The notes under the pieces were generated by a model. That model searched no databases, was not told the origin of the DNA, and saw only the letters and a program-made list of their open reading frames with translations. Shown one piece after another: positions 24,969-34,215 of a stretch of 64,000 bases of DNA; within the stretch, counting starts at the first letter, position 1, and each line of letters opens with the position of its first letter. A program made the translations under genes and the position numbers. This DNA comes from Thermobrachium celere DSM 8682 (GTDB taxonomy: Bacteria > Bacillota > Clostridia > Clostridiales > Caloramatoraceae). The stretch covers positions 89,070-153,069 of the forward strand of contig NZ_HF952018.1 of NCBI RefSeq assembly GCF_000430995.1, given 5' to 3'.

Positions 24969-25638
24969 TATGTACTCAAGAAATAGCAGTGCCAGATACA
25001 TACATCCAGTGGAGAAGTTTATATTTTGTGTATTTTCTATTGTAATAATAAGCTCCTGTGAAAATATAAAAGTAATGTTTCTAAACTTAATTTTTATGAT
25101 ACTTCTTCACCTTTATTTTAAAACTCCAAAAAAATTAGTATTTAAATATATTTTAGGAATAATAGTTTTTTCTATTGTATCTGGTGCTGTTTATTCCTTT
25201 GAAATGGGAATAGATTTTTTTAGGGTTATTCTTTTAAGAAGCTTTTTATCCTCCTTAATATTAACTTTGTTTATTTTTACCACTCCTATTGATGATATTT
25301 TAGGATGTTTAAAAAGGGTTTCAATTTTAAAGGACACAGCAGAAATTATGGAGATGATGTTTAGGTTTTTATTTGTTCTTGAGGATGAAATGATGCTTAT
25401 AAATAAATCAATGAAGTCAAGATGTGGTTTCTTAGGTATAAAGGCAAAGATAGAGGATACAGGTAGGCTCTCTGCGGTTCTTTTTATAAATACCTTAAAG
25501 AGATACAAAGAAATAAAGGATGCATTAAATACAAGATGCTATATAGGTAGAAGCTCAAATTTGAGGAATTTTAGTTTTAGTTTTAAAAGATTAGCCTTAA
25601 TACTTATATATTTATCTTTTTTGTTACTTTTATCTTAA
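24952..25638 (+). CDS. cbiQ: Energy-coupling-factor transmembrane protein CbiQ
   Basis: 228 residues, four to six membrane helices. The coupling region that contacts the ATPase is visible near the middle (MKSRCGFLG) and late (DALNTRCYIG), the usual Ala-Arg-Gly-type motifs with Cys substitutions. ATG 24952 is preceded by GGAAGGAAGAAG and overlaps cbiN by 17 bases; ATG 24970, just after the cbiN stop, is possible. CbiQ needs the ATPase CbiO, which is absent here. Confidence 0.92.
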   Translation: MLKSVDMYSRNSSARYIHPVEKFIFCVFSIVIISSCENIKVMFLNLIFMILLHLYFKTPKKLVFKYILGIIVFSIVSGAVYSFEMGIDFFRVILLRSFLSSLILTLFIFTTPIDDILGCLKRVSILKDTAEIMEMMFRFLFVLEDEMMLINKSMKSRCGFLGIKAKIEDTGRLSAVLFINTLKRYKEIKDALNTRCYIGRSSNLRNFSFSFKRLALILIYLSFLLLLS

Positions 25639-25658
25639 TAAGTTTTAGGAGTGATTTT

Positions 25659-27083
25659 ATGAAGATAATGATTCAGGGAACATCATCATCCTGTGGTAAA
25701 AGTTTAACAGCTGCAGCACTATGTAGGATATTTTATAAGGATGGATATAGTGTTTGTCCCTTTAAGTCTCAAAATATGTCCCTCAATTCCTTTGTAACAA
25801 TAGAAGGATATGAGATGGGAAGGGCTCAGGCTCTTCAGGCCTTTGCTGCAAATATTGAACCTAAGGTTTATATGAATCCCATTTTATTAAAGCCTACAAC
25901 AGACCACAAAAGTCAAGTCATTTTTATGGGAAAACCAATTTCTAATATGGGAGCAAAGGAGTATTTTGATTTTAAACCACGTTTAAAGAACAAAGTATAT
26001 GAAATTTATAAAGAGATTGAAGATAAGTATGATGTGGTTGTTATAGAGGGGGCTGGAAGTCCTGCAGAGATTAACTTAAAGAAAGATGATTTTGTAAATA
26101 TGGGTATGGCAGAGTTGGCAGATAGCAATGTAATACTTGTGGCAGATATAGATAGAGGAGGAGTATTTGCCCAAATATATGGTACATATATGCTTCTTAA
26201 TAAGAAGGAGAGAAGAAGAATAAAGGGAGTTATTATAAATAAATTTCGAGGAGATAAATCACTGCTCGAGCCTGGAATAAAGATGCTAGAGGAGCTTATA
26301 CCAGTTAAGGTTATTGGTGTCGTACCATATTTTGAGTTTAACTTAGATGATGAGGATAGTGCATCAGGTTTTAAAAACTTTTTAAGAGAAGGAATAAATG
26401 TAGCTGTAGTTAGGCTACCTAAAATATCAAATTTTACTGATTTTGATGCCTTTAAGTTTGAGGAGGATGTAACGTTAAAATTCATATCAAGACCAGAGGA
26501 GATGGCAGGTTCTGATATGGTTATTATTCCAGGAAGTAAAAATACAATATCTGATTTAAGATGGCTAAAGCAAAAGGGGTTTGAACAAGCAATAAAAAAT
26601 TTTGATGGAATTGTATTTGGTATATGTGGTGGATACCAAATGATGGGAAAAGAGCTAGTCGATGAAGAAGGAGTAGAAGTCCAAAAGGGAGAATATGAGG
26701 ATGGACTTGGTATATTTGAAACAAAAACAGTATTTTTAAAGGAAAAGAGACTTGAGAGAGTAGAAGGCACAGCCTTTTCCAATAGAGTTTATGGATATGA
26801 AATACATATGGGATTAACAGTAAATAATAAAAATCCCTTTGTATATTTAAAAGATAGGTTAGATGGAGATTATAAAGAAGACAGATTTTATGGAACCTAT
26901 GTTCACGGAATTTTTGATTCAGGAGAGTTTAGAAGTTATATATTAAACAAAATAAGAAGAAAAAAGGGATTAGAGGAAAAAAGTTCGTTAGATTTAAATG
27001 AGATAAGAAGCAGGGAGCTTGATAGGCTTGAGGAAATCTTCAGGGAAAATGTTGATATTGAGTATATATATAGTCTACTATGA
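25659..27083 (+). CDS. cbiP: Cobyric acid synthase
   Basis: 474 residues. It amidates positions b, d, e and g of adenosylcobyrinic acid a,c-diamide with glutamine and ATP. The N-terminal ATPase domain starts IQGTSSSCGKSL and has FKSQNMSLN; the C-terminal class I glutamine amidotransferase domain has the nucleophile in FGICGGYQMMG and the catalytic His in YGTYVHGIFD. AGGAGTG precedes the ATG. It is slightly shorter than many homologues. The stop overlaps cbiB. Confidence 0.95.
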   Translation: MKIMIQGTSSSCGKSLTAAALCRIFYKDGYSVCPFKSQNMSLNSFVTIEGYEMGRAQALQAFAANIEPKVYMNPILLKPTTDHKSQVIFMGKPISNMGAKEYFDFKPRLKNKVYEIYKEIEDKYDVVVIEGAGSPAEINLKKDDFVNMGMAELADSNVILVADIDRGGVFAQIYGTYMLLNKKERRRIKGVIINKFRGDKSLLEPGIKMLEELIPVKVIGVVPYFEFNLDDEDSASGFKNFLREGINVAVVRLPKISNFTDFDAFKFEEDVTLKFISRPEEMAGSDMVIIPGSKNTISDLRWLKQKGFEQAIKNFDGIVFGICGGYQMMGKELVDEEGVEVQKGEYEDGLGIFETKTVFLKEKRLERVEGTAFSNRVYGYEIHMGLTVNNKNPFVYLKDRLDGDYKEDRFYGTYVHGIFDSGEFRSYILNKIRRKKGLEEKSSLDLNEIRSRELDRLEEIFRENVDIEYIYSLL

Positions 27084-28006
27084 TGGATTTAATACTTGCA
27101 TTTGTATTAGATTTAATTTTAGGTGACCCAGAAGATGTTCCTCATCCTGTGAAGTTAATGGGAAAGATTATATCCATAGAGGAGAAGGTTTCAAGAAGGC
27201 TTTTTAAAGGAAATATGCTCTATTTTGCAGGTTTTTTGATTGTATTTTTTAACGTAATAATTGCCTTTTTTATACCTCTTTATATTTTAAATTTATTAAA
27301 ACCATATAAAGTAATCTATCACATAGTAAATACTTACCTACTCTATACTACAATTGCAGCAAGATGCCTCTCAGATGAAGCAAATAAGGTTTATAATGCT
27401 TTAAAGGAATCTTTAGAAAGTGCAAGACTTAGACTTTCATATATTGTTGGACGTGATACTAAAAATTTAAAGGAAGAAGAAATTGTACGTGCAACAGTAG
27501 AAACTGTAGCAGAAAATACTTCAGATGGAGTAATAGCACCTCTTTTTTATGCAAGCATATATGGGGCACCACTAGCCCTTTGTTATAAGATGATAAATAC
27601 AATGGATTCTATGCTTGGATATAAAAATGAGAGATTTAAAAGGATAGGATTTTTTCCTGCAAAAACTGATGATATAGCAAACTTTATTCCTGCAAGGTTA
27701 ACAGGGCTACTTATGGTCTTATCCAACCCTAAATATATAAAAAGGTCCTTTAGGATTATGATTAGGGATAGAAAAAATCATAAAAGTCCAAACTGTGCAT
27801 ATCCAGAGGGAGCAGCTGCAGGAATACTTGGAGTTCAACTTGGAGGGAGTAATTATTATTTTGGTGAACTTGTTGAAAAACCAACTATAGGGGATAGGTT
27901 AAGGCCACTTCAGAGGGATGACGTAAAGAAAAGTATAGTGATTATGTATAAAACAGAGATTTTATATATAGTCTTATTTACAGTAGTTTGGTGGTGTTTA
28001 AGATGA
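27080..28006 (+). CDS. cbiB: Adenosylcobinamide-phosphate synthase (membrane)
   Basis: 308 residues with several membrane helices. It attaches aminopropanol phosphate to cobyric acid. Family motifs are LDLILGDPEDVPHPVKLMG at the start, ARCLSDEA, GRDTKNL, ATVETVAENTSDGVIAPLFY and the late YPEGAAAGILGVQLGG. ATG overlaps the cbiP stop, and the cobD start overlaps its own stop. The neighbours CobD and PduX make its aminopropanol phosphate substrate. Confidence 0.95.
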   Translation: MMDLILAFVLDLILGDPEDVPHPVKLMGKIISIEEKVSRRLFKGNMLYFAGFLIVFFNVIIAFFIPLYILNLLKPYKVIYHIVNTYLLYTTIAARCLSDEANKVYNALKESLESARLRLSYIVGRDTKNLKEEEIVRATVETVAENTSDGVIAPLFYASIYGAPLALCYKMINTMDSMLGYKNERFKRIGFFPAKTDDIANFIPARLTGLLMVLSNPKYIKRSFRIMIRDRKNHKSPNCAYPEGAAAGILGVQLGGSNYYFGELVEKPTIGDRLRPLQRDDVKKSIVIMYKTEILYIVLFTVVWWCLR

Positions 28007-29013
28007 GGCACGGAGGATGTATATATCAATTTAATAAAGAAAGGATAATAGATTTTTCAAGTAATATAAATCCAATGAGATATGATATAAACATTGATTT
28101 TAAAGATGCATATATTTATCCAGACTTAGAATATAGAGAATTAAAGGAGGCAGTAGCAGAATATTTAGGATGCAAAAAAGAAAATGTTGTTTTAGGAAAT
28201 GGCGCTGTAGAGATTATAGATGCCTTTATTTGTGCATTTAAAAGGATTGTTGTATGTATTCCTTGCTTTAGTGAATACATAGAAAGGGCAGTTATTAGAG
28301 AAAAGGATATTTTAAAGATACCACTTGATGAAAATTTTAATGTTGATGTAAATAGGTTTAAGGATTTAAAGAGAGGAGACCTATTAATTCTTGGAAACCC
28401 TAATAATCCAACTGGTTTGAGGATACCAAAAGATATTCTTTTAGAAATATATGAAATCTGTACTAAAAGAGATGTTTTTCTTCTTTTAGATGAGGCCTTT
28501 TATGAGTTTTCTTGCGACTATGACAGTATAGAGCTTTTAAAAGATAAGAGCAATGTGGCAATAATAAGGGCTGCTACAAAGTTCTTTTCTCTTCCTGGTA
28601 TAAGACTTGGATATGCTTATGTTTCGATAGATATTAAAGAAAAGATAGATAAATTACTTCTTCCTTGGAATGTAAATTCCTTTGCAAATGCATTGGCACT
28701 TAAATTCTTAAGAGATAGAGAGTATTTAAGAGTTTCTAAAGAGTATATTGAAAAAGAGAGAAGATATATGCTTATGGAGTTACGGAGCATTGAGAATATA
28801 GTTGCATATAATACGCATTCAAATTTTATATTGATAAAGCTATTAAAACACAATGAAGAGGAAATTTTTAGAAGAATGTTAGAAAAAGGGATATTAATAA
28901 GAAAGTGTTCAAGTTTTGAGGGATTAGATGAAAGGTATATAAGAATTGCCATAAAGGATAGAGAGAAGAATGATATTTTTTTAAAGGCATTTAGGGAGGC
29001 AATATATGATTAG
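28003..29013 (+). CDS. cobD: L-threonine-O-3-phosphate decarboxylase
   Basis: 336 residues, class I/II PLP-dependent aminotransferase fold. It decarboxylates threonine phosphate to (R)-1-amino-2-propanol phosphate. MRHGG and FSSNINP at the N-terminus and the substrate loop GNPNNPTG are typical, and the PLP lysine is in RAATKFFSLPG. ATG 28003 overlaps the cbiB stop and matches the usual family start; an upstream in-frame TTG is less likely. Distinguished from histidinol-phosphate aminotransferase mainly by the operon. Confidence 0.92.
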   Translation: MRHGGCIYQFNKERIIDFSSNINPMRYDINIDFKDAYIYPDLEYRELKEAVAEYLGCKKENVVLGNGAVEIIDAFICAFKRIVVCIPCFSEYIERAVIREKDILKIPLDENFNVDVNRFKDLKRGDLLILGNPNNPTGLRIPKDILLEIYEICTKRDVFLLLDEAFYEFSCDYDSIELLKDKSNVAIIRAATKFFSLPGIRLGYAYVSIDIKEKIDKLLLPWNVNSFANALALKFLRDREYLRVSKEYIEKERRYMLMELRSIENIVAYNTHSNFILIKLLKHNEEEIFRRMLEKGILIRKCSSFEGLDERYIRIAIKDREKNDIFLKAFREAIYD

Positions 29014-29848
29014 TGCTGTAGCCTATGGCAGTTTAGGAGAGGTTCTGCAGGGAAACTATAATGGAGTTGATGTTCTTTGTTCTTTTCCAGTAAATCTTTA
29101 TACAAGAGTCTATCTTTTAAAGCAAGATGGTTATATAGATGATAATATAAAGACCTATTCTTTTATAAAAGAAATTTCAAAAATATGGAAAATAGAATTA
29201 AATTATAAAGTCTCAATAGAGTCTAATATACCCAAGATGAAGGGGTTTGCAAGCAGTACAGCAGATATACTTGCAGCCTATCTAGCACTTATAAAGGAAC
29301 ATAGAAGGCAATTTGACATAGATGAATTTGTAAAGGCATCAATAAATGTAGAACCAACTGACAGTATAATCTTTAGTAATGCTACATTGTTTGATTATAA
29401 AACGGGTAATTTTAGGATGAGTCTTGGAGAATATTTTAAATTCTACTGTATTTGTTTTGAGGGGAAAGAGGGTGTAGATACCTTGAGATTCAATAGGGAA
29501 GTAAAGGTGCCTTTAGAAAGGGTTGATGATTTAGTCCCTATTTTAAAGGAGGCAGTAAAGGAAAAATCAACGGAGAAGTTATCCTATGTTTCAACAGAGA
29601 GTATAAAGAGAAATCAAAGGCGGCTCTCCTATACTTATTTAGATGATATTTTAAAACTATGTAGATGCTGCGATGGTTATGGTATTATAGGTGCCCATAG
29701 CGGTAATATGCTATCAATTATTTATGATGATAGGGAAAAGAGGGATTTTTATTTAAAGAGGATTTCATCTAATATAAAATTTTATCCCCTTGAAACACTT
29801 GGAAAGGATGAACTATATGAAAGCATTAATGATATCAGCATTAAATAG
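29006..29848 (+). CDS. pduX: L-threonine kinase, PduX-like (GHMP family)
   Basis: 280 residues. It makes L-threonine phosphate, the CobD substrate. The GHMP pattern is complete: the N-terminal GSLGEVLQG, the ATP-binding PKMKGFASSTAD and the C-terminal GAHSGNMLS. GHMP kinases vary in substrate, but the position between cobD and cbiA makes threonine kinase the best call. It overlaps cobD by 8 bases and cbiA by 32. Confidence 0.9.
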   Translation: MISAVAYGSLGEVLQGNYNGVDVLCSFPVNLYTRVYLLKQDGYIDDNIKTYSFIKEISKIWKIELNYKVSIESNIPKMKGFASSTADILAAYLALIKEHRRQFDIDEFVKASINVEPTDSIIFSNATLFDYKTGNFRMSLGEYFKFYCICFEGKEGVDTLRFNREVKVPLERVDDLVPILKEAVKEKSTEKLSYVSTESIKRNQRRLSYTYLDDILKLCRCCDGYGIIGAHSGNMLSIIYDDREKRDFYLKRISSNIKFYPLETLGKDELYESINDISIK

Positions 29849-31130
29849 TGGTAGTGGAAAAACTCTTTTTACAGCAGGACTTATAAAACTTTTATCAGAT
29901 TTAGGATTTGATATTCTTCCTGTAAAGGTAGGCCCAGATTATATAGATACACAATATCTTTCTCAAGCTGCAGGTTGTATGGCTCAAAACATTGATTTTC
30001 ACCTTCAAGGGAGAGAAGGGGCAAAGGAGTGCCTATTTATTGAGAAAAAAGACTATGCAGTAATTGAGGGGGCTATGGGATATTTTGATGGTATATATAA
30101 TACCTATACTAATTCAAGTTTTGATATTTCAAGGGAGTTAAATATAAATGTTATTCTTTTATATACACCAAAGGGCGAGATGTTCTCTATGATACCAAAG
30201 ATTAAGGGAGCAGTTGATTTTTCAGGAGGAAGAATAAAGGGGATTATCTTAAATAAAACCAGTAAGAAGATTTATGACCTAATAAAACCAAAGTTAGAGG
30301 AATATGTTGGAATTAGAGTTTTAGGATTTATAGAGGATGATGAGGGGTTAGTAGTAAAATCAAGACACCTTGGCTTAGTTCAAAGTGGGGAGGTCTACAA
30401 TTCTTCTTTAATTATAGAAAAGATGGCAAATAAAATTAGGGAAAATATAGATTTAGATTATTTAATTAGCCTTTTTAATGATGTTTTATATAAAACAAAT
30501 TTGGAATTTAAAAAAAGAAGGATAGATGTTTGTATTTTAAGGGATATAGCCTTTTCCTTTTACTATAGAGAAAATATTTTGTTTTTAGAAAAATGTTGTA
30601 ATGTACAATATGTATCTCCTTTAAGGGATTATTGTATTCCAAAATGTGATTTTTTATATATAGGTGGTGGATATCCAGAGGTTTTTAAGTCAGAGCTTGC
30701 AATAAATAAAACTATGAAGAAAGCAATTAAAGAATATGCAGAAAGTGGTGGATACATATATGCAGAATGTGGAGGTCTTATGTATTTAACTAAAGAGATA
30801 GAGGGAGAAGAGATGGTTGGAGTATTTAATGGAAGGGCTAGGATGACAAATAAGCTACAAAACTTTGGATATGTGGATATGTGTTTAAACGAAGAATTTT
30901 TAATTGGAGATAAATATGATAAGTTTACAGGACATGAATTCCACAGGTCAATTATAGATATAGAAGATAAAAGATATGTCGAGGTAAAAAAAACAATGGG
31001 AGAAGCTACATGGAAGTGTGGTTATAGGTATAAAAATGTTTGTGCTATGTATCCACACATAAGCTTTGTTGGAAATATAGAGGGTTTTAATAAAATGTTA
31101 GACAAGATAGAAGGGAGTAAAGAAGTATGA
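29817..31130 (+). CDS. cbiA: Cobyrinate a,c-diamide synthase
   Basis: 437 residues. It amidates the a and c side chains of cobyrinate. The N-terminal P-loop-like ISALNSGSGKT, GPDYIDTQYL and the C-terminal glutaminase domain (IGGGYPEVF, the nucleophile in YAECGGLMYL) are intact. ATG 29817, about 9 bases after GGAAAGG, is chosen over two upstream starts because the family begins at MKALMISA. The start lies inside the pduX frame. Confidence 0.95.
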   Translation: MKALMISALNSGSGKTLFTAGLIKLLSDLGFDILPVKVGPDYIDTQYLSQAAGCMAQNIDFHLQGREGAKECLFIEKKDYAVIEGAMGYFDGIYNTYTNSSFDISRELNINVILLYTPKGEMFSMIPKIKGAVDFSGGRIKGIILNKTSKKIYDLIKPKLEEYVGIRVLGFIEDDEGLVVKSRHLGLVQSGEVYNSSLIIEKMANKIRENIDLDYLISLFNDVLYKTNLEFKKRRIDVCILRDIAFSFYYRENILFLEKCCNVQYVSPLRDYCIPKCDFLYIGGGYPEVFKSELAINKTMKKAIKEYAESGGYIYAECGGLMYLTKEIEGEEMVGVFNGRARMTNKLQNFGYVDMCLNEEFLIGDKYDKFTGHEFHRSIIDIEDKRYVEVKKTMGEATWKCGYRYKNVCAMYPHISFVGNIEGFNKMLDKIEGSKEV

Positions 31131-31492
31131 AGGCGATTTTGTTAGTAGGACATGGAAGTAGAGCAAAGGAGGCAAAGGAGGTTTTTATAAAAGTATCAAG
31201 GGAGCTTTCTAATAGGATAGATAAAAAAGTTTATATAGCCTTTATGGAAAATGCTAATCCAAGTATTGAGGATGCCTTTTTGAAGATGAAGGAGGAAGGA
31301 ATAGAGGAGGTAGACGTACTTCCATACTTCTTATTTGAGGGAATACATATTAAGGAGGACATACCAGATATATTAAGGAATATGAAGGATGAGTTTGATA
31401 TTGAAATAGTTTTTAAAAGACCGATTGAGTATCATAGTTTAATTGTTGATATATTGATAGACAGATTAAAGGGGGAAGGAATTTGTATTTGA
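31127..31492 (+). CDS. cbiX: Sirohydrochlorin cobaltochelatase, short form (CbiX-S)
   Basis: 121 residues, half the size of class II chelatases such as long CbiX, so it should act as a homodimer. It inserts Co2+ into sirohydrochlorin, the entry into the anaerobic cobalamin route. The metal-binding His pair is seen in LLVGHGSR (His9) and LFEGIHIKED. Start and stop overlap cbiA and cbiC. No CbiK is present. Confidence 0.92.
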   Translation: MKAILLVGHGSRAKEAKEVFIKVSRELSNRIDKKVYIAFMENANPSIEDAFLKMKEEGIEEVDVLPYFLFEGIHIKEDIPDILRNMKDEFDIEIVFKRPIEYHSLIVDILIDRLKGEGICI

Positions 31493-32094
31493 AAAATCCA
31501 ACTGAGATAGAGAAAAAAAGTTTTGAAATAATAGGCGGAAATTTAAAGGGACTTTTTAAAGATAAGGAATTAAAAGTTGTTATGAGGATGATACATACAA
31601 CAGGAGACTATGACTATGAAAATATTGTAGTTTTTAAAAATAATCCAGTAGAGAGTGGGCTTCAAACACTAAAGAAGGGAACAAAGATATTTACAGATAC
31701 AAGGATGGCCTATTCTGGCATAAACAAAAGAAAATTAAAGGAGCTATCTTGTGAGATTGATTGTTTTATAGATAGTGAAGAAACGTTTAAAAGAGCAAAG
31801 GAAGAGGATATAACACGTTCAATGGCTTCAGTTGACATAGCAGTGGGTTTAGGCTATGAAGTTTTTGTTATAGGAAATGCTCCAACTGCACTTTTTAGGT
31901 TGATTGAACATATAAATAAAGGAAATATAAAACCTAATCTTGTAATTGGGGTTCCAGTTGGTTTTGTTGGGGCAGAGGAATCAAAGGAAGAACTTAGAAA
32001 AGTTGAAGTACCTCAGATTACGACGGTAGGTACAAAGGGTGGAAGTAATGTTGCTGCAGCTATATTAAATTCAATTATATATATGGTGGGATAG
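31483..32094 (+). CDS. cbiC: Cobalt-precorrin-8 methylmutase
   Basis: 203 residues. It moves the C11 methyl group to C12 to form cobyrinate. The catalytic His lies in [11 protein letters not shown], and [10 protein letters not shown] and [10 protein letters not shown] are family motifs. The start codon is unusual: either TTG 31483 (7 bases from GGGGG) or TTG 31489 (8 bases from AAGGA); no ATG fits. It overlaps the cbiX end. Confidence 0.94.
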   Translation: MYLKNPTEIEKKSFEIIGGNLKGLFKDKELKVVMRMIHTTGDYDYENIVVFKNNPVESGLQTLKKGTKIFTDTRMAYSGINKRKLKELSCEIDCFIDSEETFKRAKEEDITRSMASVDIAVGLGYEVFVIGNAPTALFRLIEHINKGNIKPNLVIGVPVGFVGAEESKEELRKVEVPQITTVGTKGGSNVAAAILNSIIYMVG

Positions 32095-32095
32095 T

Positions 32096-33160
32096 ATGTT
32101 TGAGTTTGTCTATGGGAAAAGATTAAGATGTGGATATACAACAGGAAGCTGTGCACAGGCAGCAACTTTAGGATGTATATACCTTTTAAAGGGAATTAAA
32201 CTTGATGAGGTTAAGATAGAAACAAAATCAGGAGTAAAACTTAATATAAATTTATATGGACATAGAATTGATGATGGATGGGCAACCTGCTATGCAATTA
32301 AGGATGCAGGTGATGATATGGATGTTACAGATGGAATGAAGATATATGTAAAGTTAAAGGAGAGGGATGATGATAAGGTTTTAATAGATGGTGGAGTTGG
32401 AATAGGAAGATTTGTTGAGGATACCCCCTATGGTAAAAAGGGAGAGGCAGCAATAAACAAAATTCCAAGAGAGATGATTGAAAAGGTGATAAGAAAGTTT
32501 TTAAGGGGAGCAGATGTCTTGGTTTATGCTCCAGATGGAGAGAAAATTGCAAAAAAAACCTTCAATAGCAGATTGAAAATAGAAGGTGGAATTTCTATTC
32601 TTGGAACAACAGGAATAGTAAAGCCTATGTCAAATGAGGCACTTTTAAAGACAATTTTTATGGAATTAGAAATAAAAAGAAAAACAGGGGATGAAATTGT
32701 TTTGTGTTTTGGAAATCATGGAGAGGAGTTTGCTTTAAAAAAAGGATTAGGAGAAGGTGTAATTATATCTAATTTTGTAGGTGAATCGTTGCAGTATGCG
32801 AAAATATTAGGATTTAAAAGGGTAACATTGGTGGGACATGTTGGCAAATTATGCAAAGTAAGTATAGGTGCCTTTAATACCCATAGCCACATATCAGATT
32901 TGAGGATGGAGTCCTTTGTGTATTATCTTGCTAAAAATCATATTGATTATGAGGTAATTGATAAAGTAGATAAAATGACAACAGCTGAGGAGGTTGTGTG
33001 TTTTTTAGTGGATAATGGGTATAACTTTGTTATTTTGGATATGTTAAATGGAGCAATTTTTAAGATAAAGAGACTTTTAGGGGATGATTTTAATATAAGG
33101 ATTGTAATGTATACATTTAGAGGTGATGTATTTGATAGTTGTTGGGATAGGACCAGGTAA
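32096..33160 (+). CDS. cbiD: Cobalt-precorrin-5B C1-methyltransferase
   Basis: 354 residues. It methylates C1 of cobalt-precorrin-5B and is unrelated to the other methyltransferases of the pathway. It is found only in the anaerobic route. Recognisable parts are LRCGYTTGSCAQAAT at the N-terminus, GGVGIGRFVEDTPYGKKGEAAIN, and TGIVKPMSNEAL. ATG 32096 follows the cbiC stop directly; the end overlaps cbiE by 35 bases. Confidence 0.95.
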   Translation: MFEFVYGKRLRCGYTTGSCAQAATLGCIYLLKGIKLDEVKIETKSGVKLNINLYGHRIDDGWATCYAIKDAGDDMDVTDGMKIYVKLKERDDDKVLIDGGVGIGRFVEDTPYGKKGEAAINKIPREMIEKVIRKFLRGADVLVYAPDGEKIAKKTFNSRLKIEGGISILGTTGIVKPMSNEALLKTIFMELEIKRKTGDEIVLCFGNHGEEFALKKGLGEGVIISNFVGESLQYAKILGFKRVTLVGHVGKLCKVSIGAFNTHSHISDLRMESFVYYLAKNHIDYEVIDKVDKMTTAEEVVCFLVDNGYNFVILDMLNGAIFKIKRLLGDDFNIRIVMYTFRGDVFDSCWDRTR

Positions 33161-33695
33161 TCTAAGGTATGCAAGTCTTGAGGCAGTTGAAAGGATTAAA
33201 AATTCAAATAAGGTTGTAGCATTTAAAAGGGTTGCAAAGGATTTGGAAGAGATATGTACACCTATTATTATAAAATCATTAGATGAACTTTTAAATTATA
33301 AGGATGCTTGTTTTGTAGCATCGGGAGACCCCTGTCTTTATGGTGTTTTAGAGTATCTTATAAAAAACAACATAGAGGTAGAGGAGGTTGTTTCATCTAT
33401 TTCATCTGTTCAGTATATGTTTTCTAAAATAAAAAGAAGCTGGTCAAATGCAAAAATCATAAGTCTTCACGGCAGAGATTTTGAGGATATAAATTCAGGT
33501 GTGTATGCAATTTTTACCGATAGAATTAATTCACCTAGTTCTATTTCTAAAAAACTATTTGAAATGGGTAAAAGGGGACGAATTTTTGTAGGATACAACC
33601 TATCTTACCCTGATGAGAAAATAGTAGAGGGAAAAATTGGAGATTGCTTTAGAGAATTTTCAGATTTAAGTGTGGTGATTTGTTATGTGGATTAG
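33126..33695 (+). CDS. cbiE: Cobalt-precorrin-7 C5-methyltransferase
   Basis: 189 residues, SAM-dependent class III (tetrapyrrole) methyltransferase with VVGIGPGNLRYAS at the N-terminus and VASGDPCLYG in the middle. It methylates C5. ATG 33126 follows GAGGTG; the start overlaps cbiD by 35 bases. CbiE and CbiT are separate here, unlike the fused CobL of the aerobic route; the two frames overlap by 11 bases. Confidence 0.93.
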   Translation: MYLIVVGIGPGNLRYASLEAVERIKNSNKVVAFKRVAKDLEEICTPIIIKSLDELLNYKDACFVASGDPCLYGVLEYLIKNNIEVEEVVSSISSVQYMFSKIKRSWSNAKIISLHGRDFEDINSGVYAIFTDRINSPSSISKKLFEMGKRGRIFVGYNLSYPDEKIVEGKIGDCFREFSDLSVVICYVD

Positions 33696-34215
33696 GGATG
33701 AAGAGTTTATTCGTTCAAGGGTGCCTATGACTAAGTTTGAAACAAGAGTAGTATCTTTAGCACTCCTTGATATTAAAGAGGGAGATGTTCTTTTAGACAT
33801 AGGTGCAGGTACAGGAAGTATTTCAATACAGGCAAGTAAATTAGGTGCAAAGGTTATTTCAATAGAAAAGGATATGGAGGCTATAGATATTATTAAAAGG
33901 AATATAGAAAAGTTTAATGTTGATATAAGGGTAATAAACAAAAGAGCAGAGGAGGTTATTTTAGATTTAGATTTTGATAAATGTTTTATAGGTGGAACAG
34001 ATGGAAATATAGAAGAAATATTAAACCTTGTAGATAGGAGGCTAAAAAGGGGAGGTATAATAGTAGCTAATTTTATTACAAACAAGTATATCAAAATGCT
34101 TGAAGGTTTAGGTAATTATAATTTAGAAGTTAAGCTTATAAATATAGCAAATTTTGATGGAATTATGTTTAGAGCAAATAATCCTGTGTTTATTGTAAAG
34201 GCGGTGAAAAGTTGA
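33685..34215 (+). CDS. cbiT: Cobalt-precorrin-6B C15-methyltransferase (decarboxylating)
   Basis: 176 residues, class I Rossmann methyltransferase. The SAM site is LLDIGAGTGSISIQA followed by VISIEKD. It methylates C15 and decarboxylates the C12 acetate. The N-terminal RDEEFIRSRVPMTK is typical for CbiT. It overlaps cbiE upstream and cbiL downstream. Confidence 0.95.
   Translation: MWIRDEEFIRSRVPMTKFETRVVSLALLDIKEGDVLLDIGAGTGSISIQASKLGAKVISIEKDMEAIDIIKRNIEKFNVDIRVINKRAEEVILDLDFDKCFIGGTDGNIEEILNLVDRRLKRGGIIVANFITNKYIKMLEGLGNYNLEVKLINIANFDGIMFRANNPVFIVKAVKS

Noticed and set aside
26006-26782. Long antisense open frame opposite cbiP (and similar ones opposite cobT, cbiD, cobA-hemD and others)
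   Set aside because: They lie fully inside conserved genes, have no ribosome binding site and their translations are low-complexity Ser/Leu/Ile-rich shadows of the coding strand.
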